A stretch of DNA of 64,000 nucleotides from Primulina eburnea (Eukaryota; Streptophyta; Magnoliopsida; Lamiales; Gesneriaceae). The notes beneath the pieces are model-generated. The model did not search any database. It had not been told where the DNA came from and worked only from the letters and a program-made list of their open reading frames with translations. Where the stretch lies: the NCBI RefSeq assembly GCF_022965805.1, contig NC_133104.1:28702069-28766068 (forward strand), written 5' to 3'. Positions 1-11,682 of the stretch are shown here, in pieces; the first letter of the stretch is position 1, and the number at the start of each line of letters is the position of its first letter. Both the position numbers and the translations under genes were made by a program.

Positions 1-994
1 AGACAATAATTTGTAAAGAAGTCTGCAACATTTCTATTTTAATAGAAACAGAAGTTTCCAATCGCTCAACTCGTTTGCTGATTATATCCTGAGTTGTAAA
101 GAGACTTTGAGCTAGTCCTCTGTTATTTTTCATCTCATCCACAGTTCGGGTAAGAGACTCCATGTTTGCTTGAATGACTTTCAGTTTTGCTCAATCAAAT
201 TCCATTGAAGAATCCAATTTGACAGTATGAGAAAGTTGTGTGGATTGAATTCTCTTGATTTCAGTAATCATCTGCTGCATATTGTGCTGCATATTCTGGA
301 TTTCTTCAAGGACAAGATCCATTTCTGTGGATTGAAGAGGAGATGACTGATCAGATGTTCTTGGTTCATGTGAAACTTGATCAAAGACTACCATGGTCCT
401 ATCAGATAGTATAGTTTCAGGAACAGTTTGTGCTGGAACATCTGTTTCAGTTACTGATACTTGGACTGGAGGATATGAAGATTGATTTTGATCAACAATT
501 GGGCTTTCCTGCTGAATAAGCCTTTCCTGCTGAATAAGATCTTCAGTGAGAGGGTCATGAAATGATATTCGTGCTGGTTCATCAGTTGAAATTTTTTCAG
601 TAGGAATCAACAATGCCTCCATATTTTCAGCAATCTGTTGATTTGGTGATTGAGTAGACACCATTGTTTGCTCCTTTAGTTAAGAATCAGCAGGCTGAAC
701 CGGTGCTTCTGTTGAGATAGGAACCTCTTGAGTGATTTGATCAGTTGAGTGATCAACTTCTTCAGAAATGGATTCACTAATAATAGATTCTGTCACCACT
801 GCTTGAATAATTTCATCAATGTTGGCAAAATTCAACTCAGCGTCAGAGTACAACTGATGTTCCTCAGCAGATGATTGTGGCACATCCTGAACTGTTTCTT
901 CAGTTGTAACAATAGTTTGTTCTGAGGTTGGCTCTTTCTGCTGAGAGGAGGGTTCTTCTTCTTCTTCTTCTTCATCAAAGGCTTCCTCAGGAAG
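1..994 (-). pseudogene. copia-A ORF3, C-terminal part (minus copy)
   Basis: This is the distal part of the extra ORF after pol, separated from its N-terminal part by gypsy-T. One reading frame runs through the stretch with in-frame stops near 680 and 191. The protein is Ser/Thr/Gln/Glu-rich and low in complexity, with a run of seven Glu codons (GAA) near 952-974. A helical, coiled-coil-like segment follows (around 190-330, with regularly spaced Met/Gln/Ile). It aligns by eye with the plus-strand copy at 40440-41170 and 42929-43184 through the shared YSDAE and ANxDE motifs. I see no membrane segment. The function of ORF3 is unknown. Confidence 0.7.
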
Positions 995-2830
995 TGTGGG
1001 GACCCGGACTCTAACTCAATTCTTTTTGGGATTAATTAGATCTTTGCTAGAAAATGTGGGTCAAAATTTTGCTTTTAATATCATAAACAAATGTATATAA
1101 AACATACACAAGATCTATCTCAAATTTATTTCATTAAAAACATATACATGTCTTGTTCCAACATTATCATACCAACTAGTGTTTTTAGTACAACTACATG
1201 TCATATATACAATAACTACTAATCTTCTACCCCCGAAATCACCACGCTATCTTGATCTCTCATCCTCGTCAAGTTCTTCTGCACCCTGATCCTATTCCCC
1301 CTGTTGTTATGCACACATAAAGACACAACAACAGCCGGAATTTCCGGTGAGAACAAATCCCAGTATAAAACATGTATACGTGCATGTCATGCAATTTCAT
1401 ACAAAATCATAACACATAATCCAGTAATTATGACACATTAGTGAATACAGATAAAACAATTCGACTCTTACTCTTTAACTCGACTCGTATCTAAATCTAG
1501 GGATCCCGGTGTGAAGAAGACGTAACAAGTCTCCCACCTACTCTCCCAATCGTGGTGGTGATACGTCTTATTCCTAGACTTCGGCTCTGCCTGTATCGAA
1601 TGTCTACAATCGGAGTCCATCTTCTCCTATGCCTCGATACCACCGAATGTTTAGAACTTGGCAAATCTGCCAATGACTCTCTTATCTCAATGCTTGTATA
1701 TAAATCAATATAAAGCACAACATAACAAGGTATAGAAATCTAGTATGTGATTTTGGGAAACTTGAATCAAATATAATCCGAGTTGTATCTTCCCGAATCA
1801 AAATAAATTATACCTTTCGTCGTATAGCCTTATTTGTAGTCGTAGTCTCTATGTTGAAGCTTTTCAAGACTAATCTGAAACAACAATGTTGAGATGCATT
1901 CTATCAATCTTCAAATCAAATCAATATGTGTACGAATCAATAATCAATCTTGATACATTTTGACGGCATAGCAGCGTAGTTTCTCGATACCGATCCATTC
2001 GACTATCAATACTCAATAACAATTAATCATAATCCTCAATAACACAATGTACCATGCTGAAATCTGTACCATCTCAACTCAATATATGATGGAAAATCAT
2101 AACAATCACATATGGTATCCTTTTCTTCAATCCATTTTCAAATATATGTTCACAATAATCATAAGAACACAAAATAGAACTCAAATTTGATTTACCCCAA
2201 CCTTTCAACTTCAAAACATACTGAAATGTACAGGTACTTACATCCTTTTAAAGCTTGTGATGAAAGGAGCAAGAATCTAGTCTCGGATTGAAAATCTATT
2301 GGATGGATTTTGCACAAGTAAATTGCTAAGAAAGGATGAAGTTTGAAGGAGTTCTGAAATGTTCTTTCGGTGAGTCTCTCTGCTGGATGAGAAAATGAAG
2401 ATGATACCTATTATATTGCATGGCTAATAGCAAGTGGCTTATTCTTTGTTCAACACGTCTTACCGCAGGTGCTCTAGCTCTGCACCGCGGGTGCGCTGAG
2501 CCTACTGAAAACAATTTCAAAAATTCCGAAGACACGACGGCGGGTGCGCTGACTTTTGCACCGTGGGTGCGGTCTTGTCTCGGTGCATCCACCGCATGTG
2601 CGATCTTGTTCTTAACGTGGGTGCGGTCATGCTACTGTAATTCTTCAACATTTCATGAGAAACGATCGCGGGTTCACTGTCTTTTGAACCGCGGGTGCAC
2701 TGTCTTTGCTTCCCCAACAATATATTTTGCACTAAATTCAAATCGCATTGTCGCTTCTTCGACCTTCGTTAAGTACATCAAATCATGCATTAATAATTTA
2801 TGATTACCAACTCACATCTCAGGCCTTACA
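995..2830 (-). repeat. gypsy-T 3' LTR
   Basis: Left-hand copy of the gypsy-T LTR (the 3' LTR in the element's orientation). Its counterpart is 7719-9552. In element orientation it starts TGTAAGGCC at 2830 and ends GGTCCCCACA at 995. It holds a GC-rich repeat block (2459-2702) followed by a TATA-like AATATAATAGG near 2408-2418. The open frames inside it are not genes. Confidence 0.93.
2459..2702 (-). repeat. GC-rich short repeats in gypsy-T U3 (CACCGCGGGTGCG type)
   Basis: Several degenerate copies of a unit around CACCGCGGGTGCGCT are spaced about 20-45 bp apart within AT-rich LTR sequence. In element orientation the block lies immediately upstream of the TATA-like sequence near 2408-2418, the position of a promoter-proximal upstream element. 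The other LTR has the same block at 9178-9425. The two solo LTRs of the family carry different units at the same place. Confidence 0.75.
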
Positions 2831-2845
2831 TTTCTCCCCTCTTAG
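2831..2845 (-). other. Polypurine tract of gypsy-T
   Basis: On the minus strand the 15 bases directly before the 3' LTR read CTAAGAGGGGAGAAA. This is a purine-rich tract where plus-strand DNA priming would start. Its contact with the LTR confirms the element's orientation. Confidence 0.85.
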
Positions 2846-2879
2846 ATATGAGTTCGTCCTCGAACTCGCAGGCAATCAA

Positions 2880-4565
2880 TCAAAACAAGTAACAGAAGCA
2901 ATATAAACGAAAATTGAATAAAGACTCACATAATGGAAATAACTCTGGATATCTCTGTCTCATCTCTGATTCTGTCTCCCAAATTGCTTTTTCAGTGCCA
3001 TGACGACTCCATTGGACTTTCACTAGCGGAATGATCTTTGTTCTGAGCTGTTTTTCCTTCCAATCAAGAATCTGGATTGGATGTTCAATATAACTCAGAG
3101 TGTCGTCAAGCTCAGCTTCATTAGGCTGAATGATATAAGAAACATCAGGCATATATCTACGCAGCATCGATACATGAAAGACATCATGTATCCCAGAGAG
3201 AGAAGGAGGAAGCGCAAGTCGATATGCATGATCACCAATCTTCTCAAGAATATCGTACGGACCGATGTATCCAGGAGACAACTTTCCACGTTTGCAAAAT
3301 CTGACAACGCCTCTGAAAGGAGAAATCTTAAAAAATACTCTGTCTCCCTGTTCAAATACTAATGGCCTACGTCTGATGTTCGCATACTTGGCTTGTCTAT
3401 CTTGCGCCGTCTTCATTCTTTTCTGAATGATCTTTACTTTTTCTGTCATCTCACGAATCATATCAGGCCCCAATTCTGGTACTTCAGAGATGTCATCCCA
3501 ATACAGCGGAGATCTTCACTTCTTTCCATATAAAGCCTCAAACGGTGCCATCTCGATGCTCGTTTGATAGCTGTTGTTGTATGAGAATTCACAAAGAGGT
3601 AGTGAATCTTGCCAACTAGTGCCAAAATCTAGCACTACAGCTCTCAACATATCCTCTAATGTTTGGATAGTTCGCTCTGACTGTCTGTCTGTCTGGGGAT
3701 GGTAAGCAGTACTCAGATGGAATGTCGTACCTAGAGCCTGCTGCAAGCTGTGCCAAAAGTGTGAAGTGAATCGTGGATCACGGTCTGATACGATCGACTT
3801 CGGCACATCATGCAATCAGACTACCTCTCTGATATATATCTCTGCCATCTGATCATGCCGGTACGTCATTCTGTACGGAATAAAACATGCAGATTTGGTC
3901 AATCTGTCAATAACAACCCAAATCGCATCACTACCCCGGGATGATCGTGGTAACTTCGTAACAAAATCCATGGAAATGTGATCCCATTTCCATTCAGGAA
4001 TAGATAAACTCTGAAGTAAACCTCCGGGTTTCTTTCTCTCGGCCTTTACCTATTGGCAATTCAAGCACTTAGACACAAACTCTGCAATATCTGACTTCAT
4101 CTGTTTCCACCAGAATTGTGTCTTCAGATCGTTGTACATCTTCCTGCCACCAGGATGAATACTGAACCAACTACATTGCGCTTCTGACAATATCTGTTGT
4201 TTCAAATCTGAAAAATCTGGCACTACAATATGGTTTTTCACATAAAAAACATGATCATGTACCTGATACTCTGAATTGTGCCCTGATCTGACCATCTCAA
4301 CTGACTTCTGAATATTCTGATCAGTTCTTTGTGCTTCTTTAATTCTCAAAATCAAATCTGGCTCAACTTGAATCGTAGTAAGTCGTAGTGGTCTACTATC
4401 TGTATCAAATGCTAATCCAGACAAACAGCAATCTTCAATCAAATTCGAAACACCTATCGTCGATAAGGATAACATACCTTTCGACTCAAGGAATCCGCAG
4501 CTGCATTTGACTTTCCTGGATAATACTTCATCTCGCAGTCGAAATCCTTCAATAAATCGAGCCAT
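2880..4565 (-). pseudogene. gypsy-T integrase with chromodomain-like C-terminus
   Basis: Integrase inserts the element's cDNA into the genome. The N-terminal zinc region ends in CLNCQ but has AQCS where the family usually has AHCS, so the first zinc-binding His appears lost. The DDE core is visible: Asp in HISMDFVTK near 3965-3990, Asp in VSDRDPRF near 3780, and Glu in [13 protein letters not shown] near 3650. Stops interrupt the frame near 4048, 3817 and 3516. The C-terminal part has a GPY/F-type module (GYIGPYDILEKIGDHAYRL) and then a chromodomain-like end (VKVQWSRHGTEKAIWE), which points to the Tekay/Del type of chromovirus. It is frameshifted relative to the RNase H region. Confidence 0.85.
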
Positions 4566-4888
4566 CTACGCTGTCTCATGTTAAACTCTGACTGAGAAAA
4601 CAGATATTTCAGGCTTTTGTGATCAGAGTAGATTTCAAACTTCTCGCCATAGAGATAGTGTCGCCAAATCTTTAGTGCAAATACGATGGCCGCCAATTCA
4701 AGATCATGAATTGGGTAACGAATCTCATGTGGCTTCAATTGTCTCGAGGAATATGCGATCACATGTCCTCGCTGCATAAGAACACATCCTAACCCTCTGT
4801 GAGATGCATCAAAATATACAACAAAATCACCAGTATCTGAAGGTATCGTCAACACTGGAGAACTGGTCAGTCGTTTCTTCAACTCCAA
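4454..4888 (-). pseudogene. gypsy-T RNase H domain
   Basis: RNase H degrades the RNA strand of the RNA-DNA hybrid during reverse transcription. The acidic residues expected in the family are present: FDAS, DLELAA, YSDHKSL and AADSLSR. The domain is in frame with the RT upstream, separated by one stop codon at 4889. A frameshift at about 4470 separates it from integrase. Length and motif spacing look normal. Confidence 0.88.
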
Positions 4889-5689
4889 CTAGCTAGACTC
4901 ACAGGCTTCAAACCATACAAATGGCGCATTCTTCTGTGTCAACTGGGTAATTGGATTCGTAATACTGGAGAAATCTTTAATAAATCGTCGGTAGTACCCT
5001 GCTAAACCGATGAAACTGCGTATCTCTGGCACTGATGTCGGTCTAGGCCAACTGATCACAGCTTCAACTTTACTTGGATCAATAGAAATACCAACTCCAG
5101 ATATGATATGCCCCAAAAAGACAACCTGTCTCAGCCAAAACTCACACTTTGATAGTTTAACATATAATTTCTCATTTCTCAGTGTCTGCAACACAATTCT
5201 TAAATGTTCGGCATGCTCAATCATACTCTTGGAATATACCAGAATGTCATCAATAAAAACAATAAGAAACTCATCCAAATACTTCTGAAAAACACAGTTC
5301 ATAAGTACCATAAACACCGCTGGAGCATTCGTTAAACGAAAAGGCATGACAATAAATTCGTAATGTCCATACCTGGTTTGGAATGTTGTCTTTGGTATAT
5401 CAACATCTCGAACCCTCAGCTGGTGATATCCGGATCTCAGATCAATCTTTGAATAGACAGAGGATCCCTGCAACTGATCAAATAAATCATCGATACGAGG
5501 CAATGGATATTTGTTCTTTACTGGTTCCTTGTTCAGTTGTCGGTAATCAATACACAACCTCATTGAACCGTTTTTCTTTCCCACAAATAGTACTGGAGCG
5601 CCCCAAGGAGATACACTCGGTCTGATGTAACCCTTGGCCAACAAATCTTCGAGCTGTTCTTTCAATTCTTTCAATTCAATAGGCGCCAT
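4889..5689 (-). pseudogene. gypsy-T reverse transcriptase
   Basis: About 266 codons of RT are open. Motifs in order are [60 protein letters not shown] (usually MPFGLTNAP, so one substitution), and the catalytic [11 protein letters not shown] near 5221-5255. The thumb/connection region follows ([10 protein letters not shown] and [10 protein letters not shown]). This section is nearly complete. The fold should be intact, but the stop at 4889 cuts it from RNase H. Confidence 0.92.
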
Positions 5690-6383
5690 TCTATAGGGAG
5701 CTCGAGATATAGGAACTGTACCTGGTATGATATCAATGCTGAAATCAACCTCTTGGCTGCAGGTAGCCCTGGAATCTCGTCTGGGAATACATCAACAAAC
5801 TCGCAAACCACTGGCAGATCTGCCAATACTGGGCTCGATTTCATTAGATCAACTGAATATACAAATAACCCCTCTGCTCCTTTCTGCAATAGTCTAGTCA
5901 TGGTCAAAACAGATACTAAGGGAATCCAAGATCTGGAACCCTTACCGTAGAATTTCCACTCATCAGCCATCTCTGGTTTGAATCTGACAATCTTCTGGAA
6001 ACAATCTACAGTGGGTCTGTACTTGGTTAACATATCGATCCCAACAATACAGTCAAAATCAGCTAACCCAAGCACAATACAATCTAAATCAATCTCGTGA
6101 CCCTCAAACGATAACATACAATGTCTAACTGAAATCACAGATATAAGACTACTTCCAACGGAAAAGAAATAGATACTACAGCAGCTAATGACTCGACAGG
6201 CAATGAATGCAACAATGCAAAGCGTTCATATATGAAAGAATGAGATGCACCCGTATCTATCAATACATAAGCAGGATAACCGCAAAGAAAACAGTTACCT
6301 ACAATCACATCATCTGGTGCATCTTGGGCCTGCTCTTCTGTCAATGCAAATACTCGAGCCTGCTGTCTGGGAGGTTGGCTCAC
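5671..6383 (-). pseudogene. gypsy-T aspartic protease and RT-entry region
   Basis: Retroviral-type aspartic protease that would process Gag-Pol. The active-site motif VLIDTGASHSFI lies near 6230-6266 and the second conserved block CIVGIDML near 6020-6040. A stop and frameshift occur around 6135 and another frameshift near 5750, just before the segment that enters the RT. In intact relatives this runs as one polyprotein with gag. Confidence 0.8.
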
Positions 6384-6389
6384 TGTCTG

Positions 6390-7457
6390 GCTACCTCTGG
6401 CTTGGGGCTGGGTCTATGTAGGAGTGGGCTGAAAAGAATGAACAGATGAAGCTTGCCTCTCAGGCTGAGTCACTGAACCAGATGCTCCTACACTCTGAGC
6501 TTGCTGTACCCCTTTCTGTGGACATACTCTGGCGAAATGTACCTGCTGTCTGCAAATGTTACAGCGACCCATCACACCCTGACACTGCTCGGTTGCATGT
6601 CGGCCTCCACAAGAACTGCAATATACACCTGTATACTCTGTACTCTGGCCAGGACCTCTCGGTCGTTACCCACTGGAGCTCGACGAACTGCTCCCTGATC
6701 TCTTGAACTGTTTACCCTTTGCTTTCAGCTGGTCTTTCCTCCCACTGCTACTACCACCACTCTCAAATCTGGGAGGGAGTTGAACTGAGGGTTGTGGCGG
6801 TCTCGGAGTCGGAGCGACATAAGAAGTGCTTCGTTGCCTAAGCAATCCAGCTTCTGCCCCCTTGGCATGGTTCAAGGCCTCTGAAAAGTTGTTCGGTCTA
6901 CCCGTATTCACCAAGGTAAATATTTCCGGATTCAGGCCGTTGATAAACTGATCAGCAACGGCCTCGTCACTCTCGGCAACGTGAGGAGCAAATCGGAGCA
7001 ATGTCGAAAACTTTGCCACATATACCTCAATGTTCAGCTGTCCCTGTCTTAAATTGGCAAACTCGGCACCTTTGTTTTTTCGGTAGGACACAGGAATGAA
7101 TCGCTGATGGAACTCTGCTTTAAAGACTTTCCAAGTAATCTTGATGCCACGATGCTCCAATGCTCTCTTTGTGTTCAGCCACCAGTTCTTTGCCACTTCT
7201 TGCAGTTCATGTCCAATCAATTTCACTCGTCGTTCATCAGTGAACTCAAGGGAATCAAATAGCATTTCGATGTAATCGAGCCAGCTTTCACATTCAACTT
7301 CACTTTCGGTGCCCTTCAGTGTCGGTGGTCGAAACGACTGAAACCTTTTCAGAAAAGTCTCCATTGGTGTAGCAGTCACATCCATCGGATCGTTGGAAGT
7401 ACTGCCCTGTTCTTGTGCTTGACCTGATACTGGTTGCTGTACTCGTCGAGGAGGCAT
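6390..7457 (-). pseudogene. gypsy-T gag (capsid and nucleocapsid)
   Basis: Gag forms the virus-like particle. It starts MPPRRVQQPV at 7457. The capsid-like retrotransposon gag domain covers about residues 35-190 (for example CESWLDYIEMLFDSL, NWWLNTKRALEHRG, FINGLNPEIF). A Ser/Gly-rich linker ends at a stop near 6666. In the same frame past that stop are two zinc knuckles, CSSCGGRHATEQC (CX2CX3HX4C) and CNICRQQVHFARVC (CX2CX4HX4C). A second stop follows near 6417. The capsid part is intact; the link to protease is broken. Confidence 0.88.
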
Positions 7458-7701
7458 ATCTGATTATCAAACGGATTAGTATACAATCTATATAATCTGT
7501 CTCAGTCCTCCTCTGATCATATACTTCTGATCCAGAATCGGTTCTGATTCAGTCTTTGCAAATACATGTTGTAATCAACTCACATAACAATACAACATAT
7601 AATAGTGAAAGCAATAAATCATGCTAGCAAAATCAAAGGAAGGAAGAAAATTCAATCTACCCCCGGCTCATTCTATTCTATCTCAGTCTAAAGGATCTAT
7701 T

Positions 7702-7713
7702 GCTCTAATACCA
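7702..7713 (-). other. Primer binding site of gypsy-T (initiator-Met tRNA type)
   Basis: On the minus strand, 5 bases inside the 5' LTR, the sequence reads TGGTATTAGAGC. This matches the usual iMet PBS TGGTATCAGAGC with one change. It confirms that 7719-9552 is the 5' LTR. Confidence 0.85.
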
Positions 7714-7718
7714 CCTGT

Positions 7719-9552
7719 TGTGGGGACCCGAGCTCTAACTCAATTCTTTTTCGGATTAATTGGATCTTTGCTAGAAAATGTGGGTCAAAATTTTGCTTTT
7801 AATATCATAAACAAATGTATATAAAACATACACAAGATCTATCTCAAATTTATTTCATTAAAAACATATACATGTCTTGTTCCAAAATTATCATACCAAC
7901 TAGTGTTTTTAGTACAACTACATGTCATATATACAATCACTAGTAATCTTCTACGCCCGAAATCACCACGCTATCTTGATCTCTTATCCTCGTCAAGTTC
8001 TTCTGGACCCAGATCCTGTTCCCCCTGTTGTTATGCACACATACAGACACAACAACAGCCGGAAACTCCGGTGAGAACAAATACCAGTGTAAAACATGTA
8101 TACGTGCATGTCATGCAATTTCTTACAAAATCATAACACATAATTTAGTTATTATGACACATTAGTGAATACAGATAAAACAATTCGACTCTTACTCTTT
8201 AACTCGACTCGTATCTAAATCTAGGGATCCCGATGTGAAGAAGACGTAACAAGTCTCCCACCTACTCTCCCAATCGTGGTGGCGGTACGTCTTATTCCTA
8301 GACTTCAGCCCTGTCTTTATCGAATGTCTACAATCGGAGTCGATCTTCTCCTATGCCTCGATACCACCGAACATCTAGAACTTGGCAAATCTGCCAATGA
8401 CTCTCCTATCTCAATGCTTGTATATAAATCAATATAAAGCACAACATAACAAGGTATAGAAATCTAGTATGTGATTTTGGGAAACTCGAATCAAATCTAA
8501 TCTGAGTTGTATCTTCCCGAATCAACATGAATTATACCTTTCGTCGTACAGCCTTTGTTGTAGTCGTAGTCTCTATGTTGAAGCTTGTCAAGACTAATCT
8601 GAAATGACAATGTTGAGATGCATTCTATCAATCGTCAACTCAAATCAATATGTGTACGAATCAATAATCAATCTTGATACATTTTGACGGCATAGCAGCG
8701 TAGTTTTTCAATACCGATCCATTCGACTATCAATACTCAATAACAATTAATCATAATCCTCAATAACACAATGTACCATGCTGAAATCTGTACCATCTCA
8801 ACTCAATATATGCTGGAAAATCATAACAATCACATATGGTATCCTTTTCTTCAATATATTGTCAAATATATATTCACAATAATCATAAGAACACAAAATA
8901 GAACTCAAATCTGATTTACCCCAACCTTTCAACTTCAAAACATACTGAAATGTACAGATACTTACATCCTTTTAAAGCTTGTGATGAAAGGAGCAAGAAT
9001 CTAGTCTCGGATTGAAAATCTAATGGATGGATTTTGCACAAGTAAATTGCTAAGAAAGGATGAAGCTTGAAGGAGTTCTGAAATGTTCTTTCGGTGAGTC
9101 TCTCTTCTGGATGAGAAAATGAAGAGGATACCTATTATATTGCATGTCTAATAGCAAGTGGCTTATTCTTTGTTCAACACGTCTTACCGCATGTGTGCTA
9201 GCTCTGCACCGCAGGTGCGCTGAGCCTACTGTAACACTTTCAAAAAATCCGAAGACACGACGGCGGGTGCGCTGGCTTTTGCAACGCAGGTGCGGTCTTG
9301 TCTCGGTGCATCCACCACAGGTGCGATCTTGTTTTTACCGTGGGTGCGGTCCTGCTACTGTAATTCTTCAACATTTCATGAGAAACGATCGTGGGTGCAC
9401 TGTCTTTTGTACCGCGGTGCACTGTCTTTGCTGCCCCAACAATATATTTTGCTCTAAAATCGAATCGCAACGTCGCTTCTTCGACCTTTGATAAGTACAT
9501 CAAATCATGCATTAATAATTGTTGATTACCAACTCACATCTCGGGCCTTACA
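7719..9552 (-). repeat. gypsy-T 5' LTR
   Basis: The counterpart of 995-2830, with the same termini (TGTGGGGACC ... GGCCTTACA on the plus strand) and nearly the same length. In element orientation the U3 begins at 9552, the GC-rich block is 9178-9425, and a TATA-like AATATAATAGG lies near 9131-9142. The differences from the other LTR are scattered substitutions, as expected from ageing after insertion. Confidence 0.93.
9178..9425 (-). repeat. GC-rich short repeats in gypsy-T 5' LTR
   Basis: The same block as 2459-2702: degenerate copies of CACCGCAGGTGCG/CACCGCGGTGC next to the TATA-like sequence in element orientation. Several CG dinucleotides have become TG or CA relative to the other LTR, consistent with decay of methylated cytosines. 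Confidence 0.72.
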
Positions 9553-11159
9553 TTTGAACTAACTCCTGATCCATTTCCCACATTTTTATCTGAGCTTGCA
9601 AACTAGTAAGATATGTATCTAGCTGAGTGATCACAGCTCGATCATTATAAGCAGTTGGATTGGTGGGAATGTAGTTTGCCTTCAATTTCTCAAGCAGTTG
9701 AGATAGCTTCTTAGCTCGAATTTGGTCAAAAAAATAGGTTTTCCTCTCCAAAGCCTGAACAATTGTGGCAGCTTTGACTATCTTGAGGACAATGGCTTCC
9801 AGTTTGATAAACTTGTTCAGCTAGGATTTCTTTTTCAGCTGCTTAGCAAAAATTTGAGTACTGTAAGCGGTCCACGCATCATAGGATTGAAGTTTTGATG
9901 CTGCAAAATTATTGACCTGTTCCCAAACAAGGTCAATATGAGTTTGAATGGAATTGGATGACCTGGGCTCTTCAATCAATTTGCCTTTGCTTTTTCAGTA
10001 CTGAGGATGTGTGGCAGTTCCAATCCAGTACGAGTAGTATCCATCAGTTCTGTAATCTTTATACCTTTGGGTCTGGCAGGTGCTAGAACAGTAGGTCGAT
10101 TGATATGAATTAGAGGAGCTTTGATCGTAACTGTTTTCTTTGTTGCATCAGCTGAGATTTCTGGTGGGATGAACTTCAGGGGAACTACTTTGATAGGCTG
10201 TTGGACATTTGAAGATTTCAGCCTTTCAGTAGGAATAGATACTGCTATGGTTGGTAATTTTGTCCTTTGTGTTCTTGGTTTCTTTGCAACTTTTGGAAAG
10301 GGCGTCTTCTCGGAATCAGATTCACTAATAATCAATTTTCTTTTAACTGTCTTCAGTTGAGCCAATGTCTTGGCCTGTTTAACTGATTTGGGAGCAGCCT
10401 GTTGCGTCCCAATCTCCTTCTTGATCTTTACGAACTGATCAGGAGAGCTATCGAATTTAGTCTTGGGTGGCAGAACATTCTTCCCATTGAAAATTTTGAA
10501 TTTAGATAATCGCTCGGAATCATCAGCCACCAACCCTTTGACTTTCATCAAATAGCTTAGCGGCACTGCAAATCCTTTGGATTGCTTGGTGGAGGAAAAC
10601 ATATTTTTCAAGATACTGAAAATGAGTTTCTTCCAATTGAATTTTCTTCCAGCCATAATGACCGTAATAGCTTGAAACCTTTCCAAAGTCAGGGCAACAT
10701 ACGATCCTGCCTTAGCCAGTAGCCCTTTGGCTACAATATCAGCCAGCAACTGAACCTTATGCTTCAGTTCCTTCTTAGGATCGGAAACTTTGATTTTCCC
10801 TCCATCAGTAGAGAGTGCAGTTTGCATTTCTTCAATATCTGATGCTTTAACATCAGCAAGTTGTACTAATCCATCAGAAGGTAATGATAAGATTTCTCTG
10901 AAAGAATCTTCAGAAATGGTCACCAACTGACCATTGACAGCGGAAATAATGCTTCCATCAGGATTGATATATCCATTTGAGTAGAGATCCTGGAGTTCTT
11001 TTGGGTAAATTTCCTGCGAGGATTGTCCCAAAACATCCTGAGACCAGCAGATTCAATCTTCAGAAATACGTTCTTAACATCAGCTTCCTGAACTGATAAA
11101 ATTGAGTCAAAGTCAATGGCCATAGCGTTCAACATGTGAGCTGGGATTTGATTCGCCAT
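9553..11159 (-). pseudogene. copia-A ORF3, N-terminal and central part (minus copy)
   Basis: Starts MANQIPAHMLNAMAIDF at 11159, chosen because the plus copy starts the same way at 37841. A one-base loss in a T run near 11030 shifts the frame. The next open stretch (11031-9976) covers IYPKELQDLYSNGYI, FREILSLPSDGL and QLLADIVAKGLLAKAGS, then a Lys/Pro-rich basic linker. Another frameshift near 9978 and a stop near 9820 precede a helical segment (FFDQIRAKKLSQLLEKL). The N-terminal domain loosely recalls the plant domain annotated 'putative plant transposon protein', but I am not sure. It has no signal peptide or transmembrane helix, so it does not look like the envelope-like ORF described in some Sireviruses. 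Confidence 0.72.
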
Positions 11160-11277
11160 TTCGAAAGATAAAATGATCTGAAATTCGCAAAAGATAAGCT
11201 CTGGAATTAGTATGCTCTTAGGAACTGATTGTATGTGTAAGAAAGAAAACTGAATTGATGCGGGCATGGTACATTTG

Positions 11278-11682
11278 TTCGTGACTGTTCAAATTCGGGA
11301 CATGTGTCAGTCCATTAAAAATTTTGAATAAAAATGTGTTTACGTGTGCTGTAAGCGTGTGTGCAAAAAAAATGAACAGTTTAAATAGGCCACGTTACGA
11401 TATTGCAGTCACATCAGTTGATTTAGAATATAATAAGTTTTTAATTTGTTAACTTATATGAGAAGATTTGTAAAATATCCAGCTGAACAATCAGTTGGGA
11501 ACTGATTCATTTCAATTGAGAATTCACAAACAATTGTCTTCTCTATTAACCTCTTAAAAACTGATATTCCCCCTTAATCGTTGCATAGAATAATTAAAGT
11601 GACGATATAAAATAAATTTAAAGGTTAGAAAGATTATCGTTTGCTGAAACGTTGACGGCCCTTCAGCTTCCAGGATATTCAG
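11278..11682. other. Spacer between ORF3 and antisense gene 2
   Basis: AT-rich non-coding spacer inside copia-A. I see no open frame. It repeats short AACTGA/CAGTTG-type words that occur throughout copia-A. It would be the 5' flank of the antisense gene starting at 11746 and, on the other strand, the leader of ORF3. Confidence 0.5.

Larger units (their letters stand above)
995..9552 (-). mobile_element. gypsy-T: full-length chromovirus-like Ty3/gypsy element
   Basis: The element is bounded by two LTRs of 1836 and 1834 bp that begin TGTGGGGACC and end TTACA on the plus strand. A purine-rich tract lies next to one LTR and an iMet-type PBS next to the other, which fixes the orientation as minus. 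Internal order on the minus strand is gag, protease, RT, RNase H, integrase, chromodomain-like tail, which is Ty3/gypsy order. LTRs differ by roughly 3% over the first 240 bp by eye. Flanking pentamers are GGAAG and TTTGA, so there is no target duplication. The coding region has several stops and at least two frameshifts, so it is not autonomous now. Confidence 0.93.

Noticed and set aside
2326..2803. ORFs on both strands over the gypsy-T LTR (also at 9144-9512)
   Set aside because: They fall within the LTR repeat block, differ between the two LTRs and have no recognisable domain.
10121..10360. Plus-strand ORF with a hydrophobic stretch, antisense to ORF3
   Set aside because: It lacks a TATA box and is not open in the other copia-A copy, unlike the antisense genes at 11746 and 12473. 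It is a shadow of ORF3.
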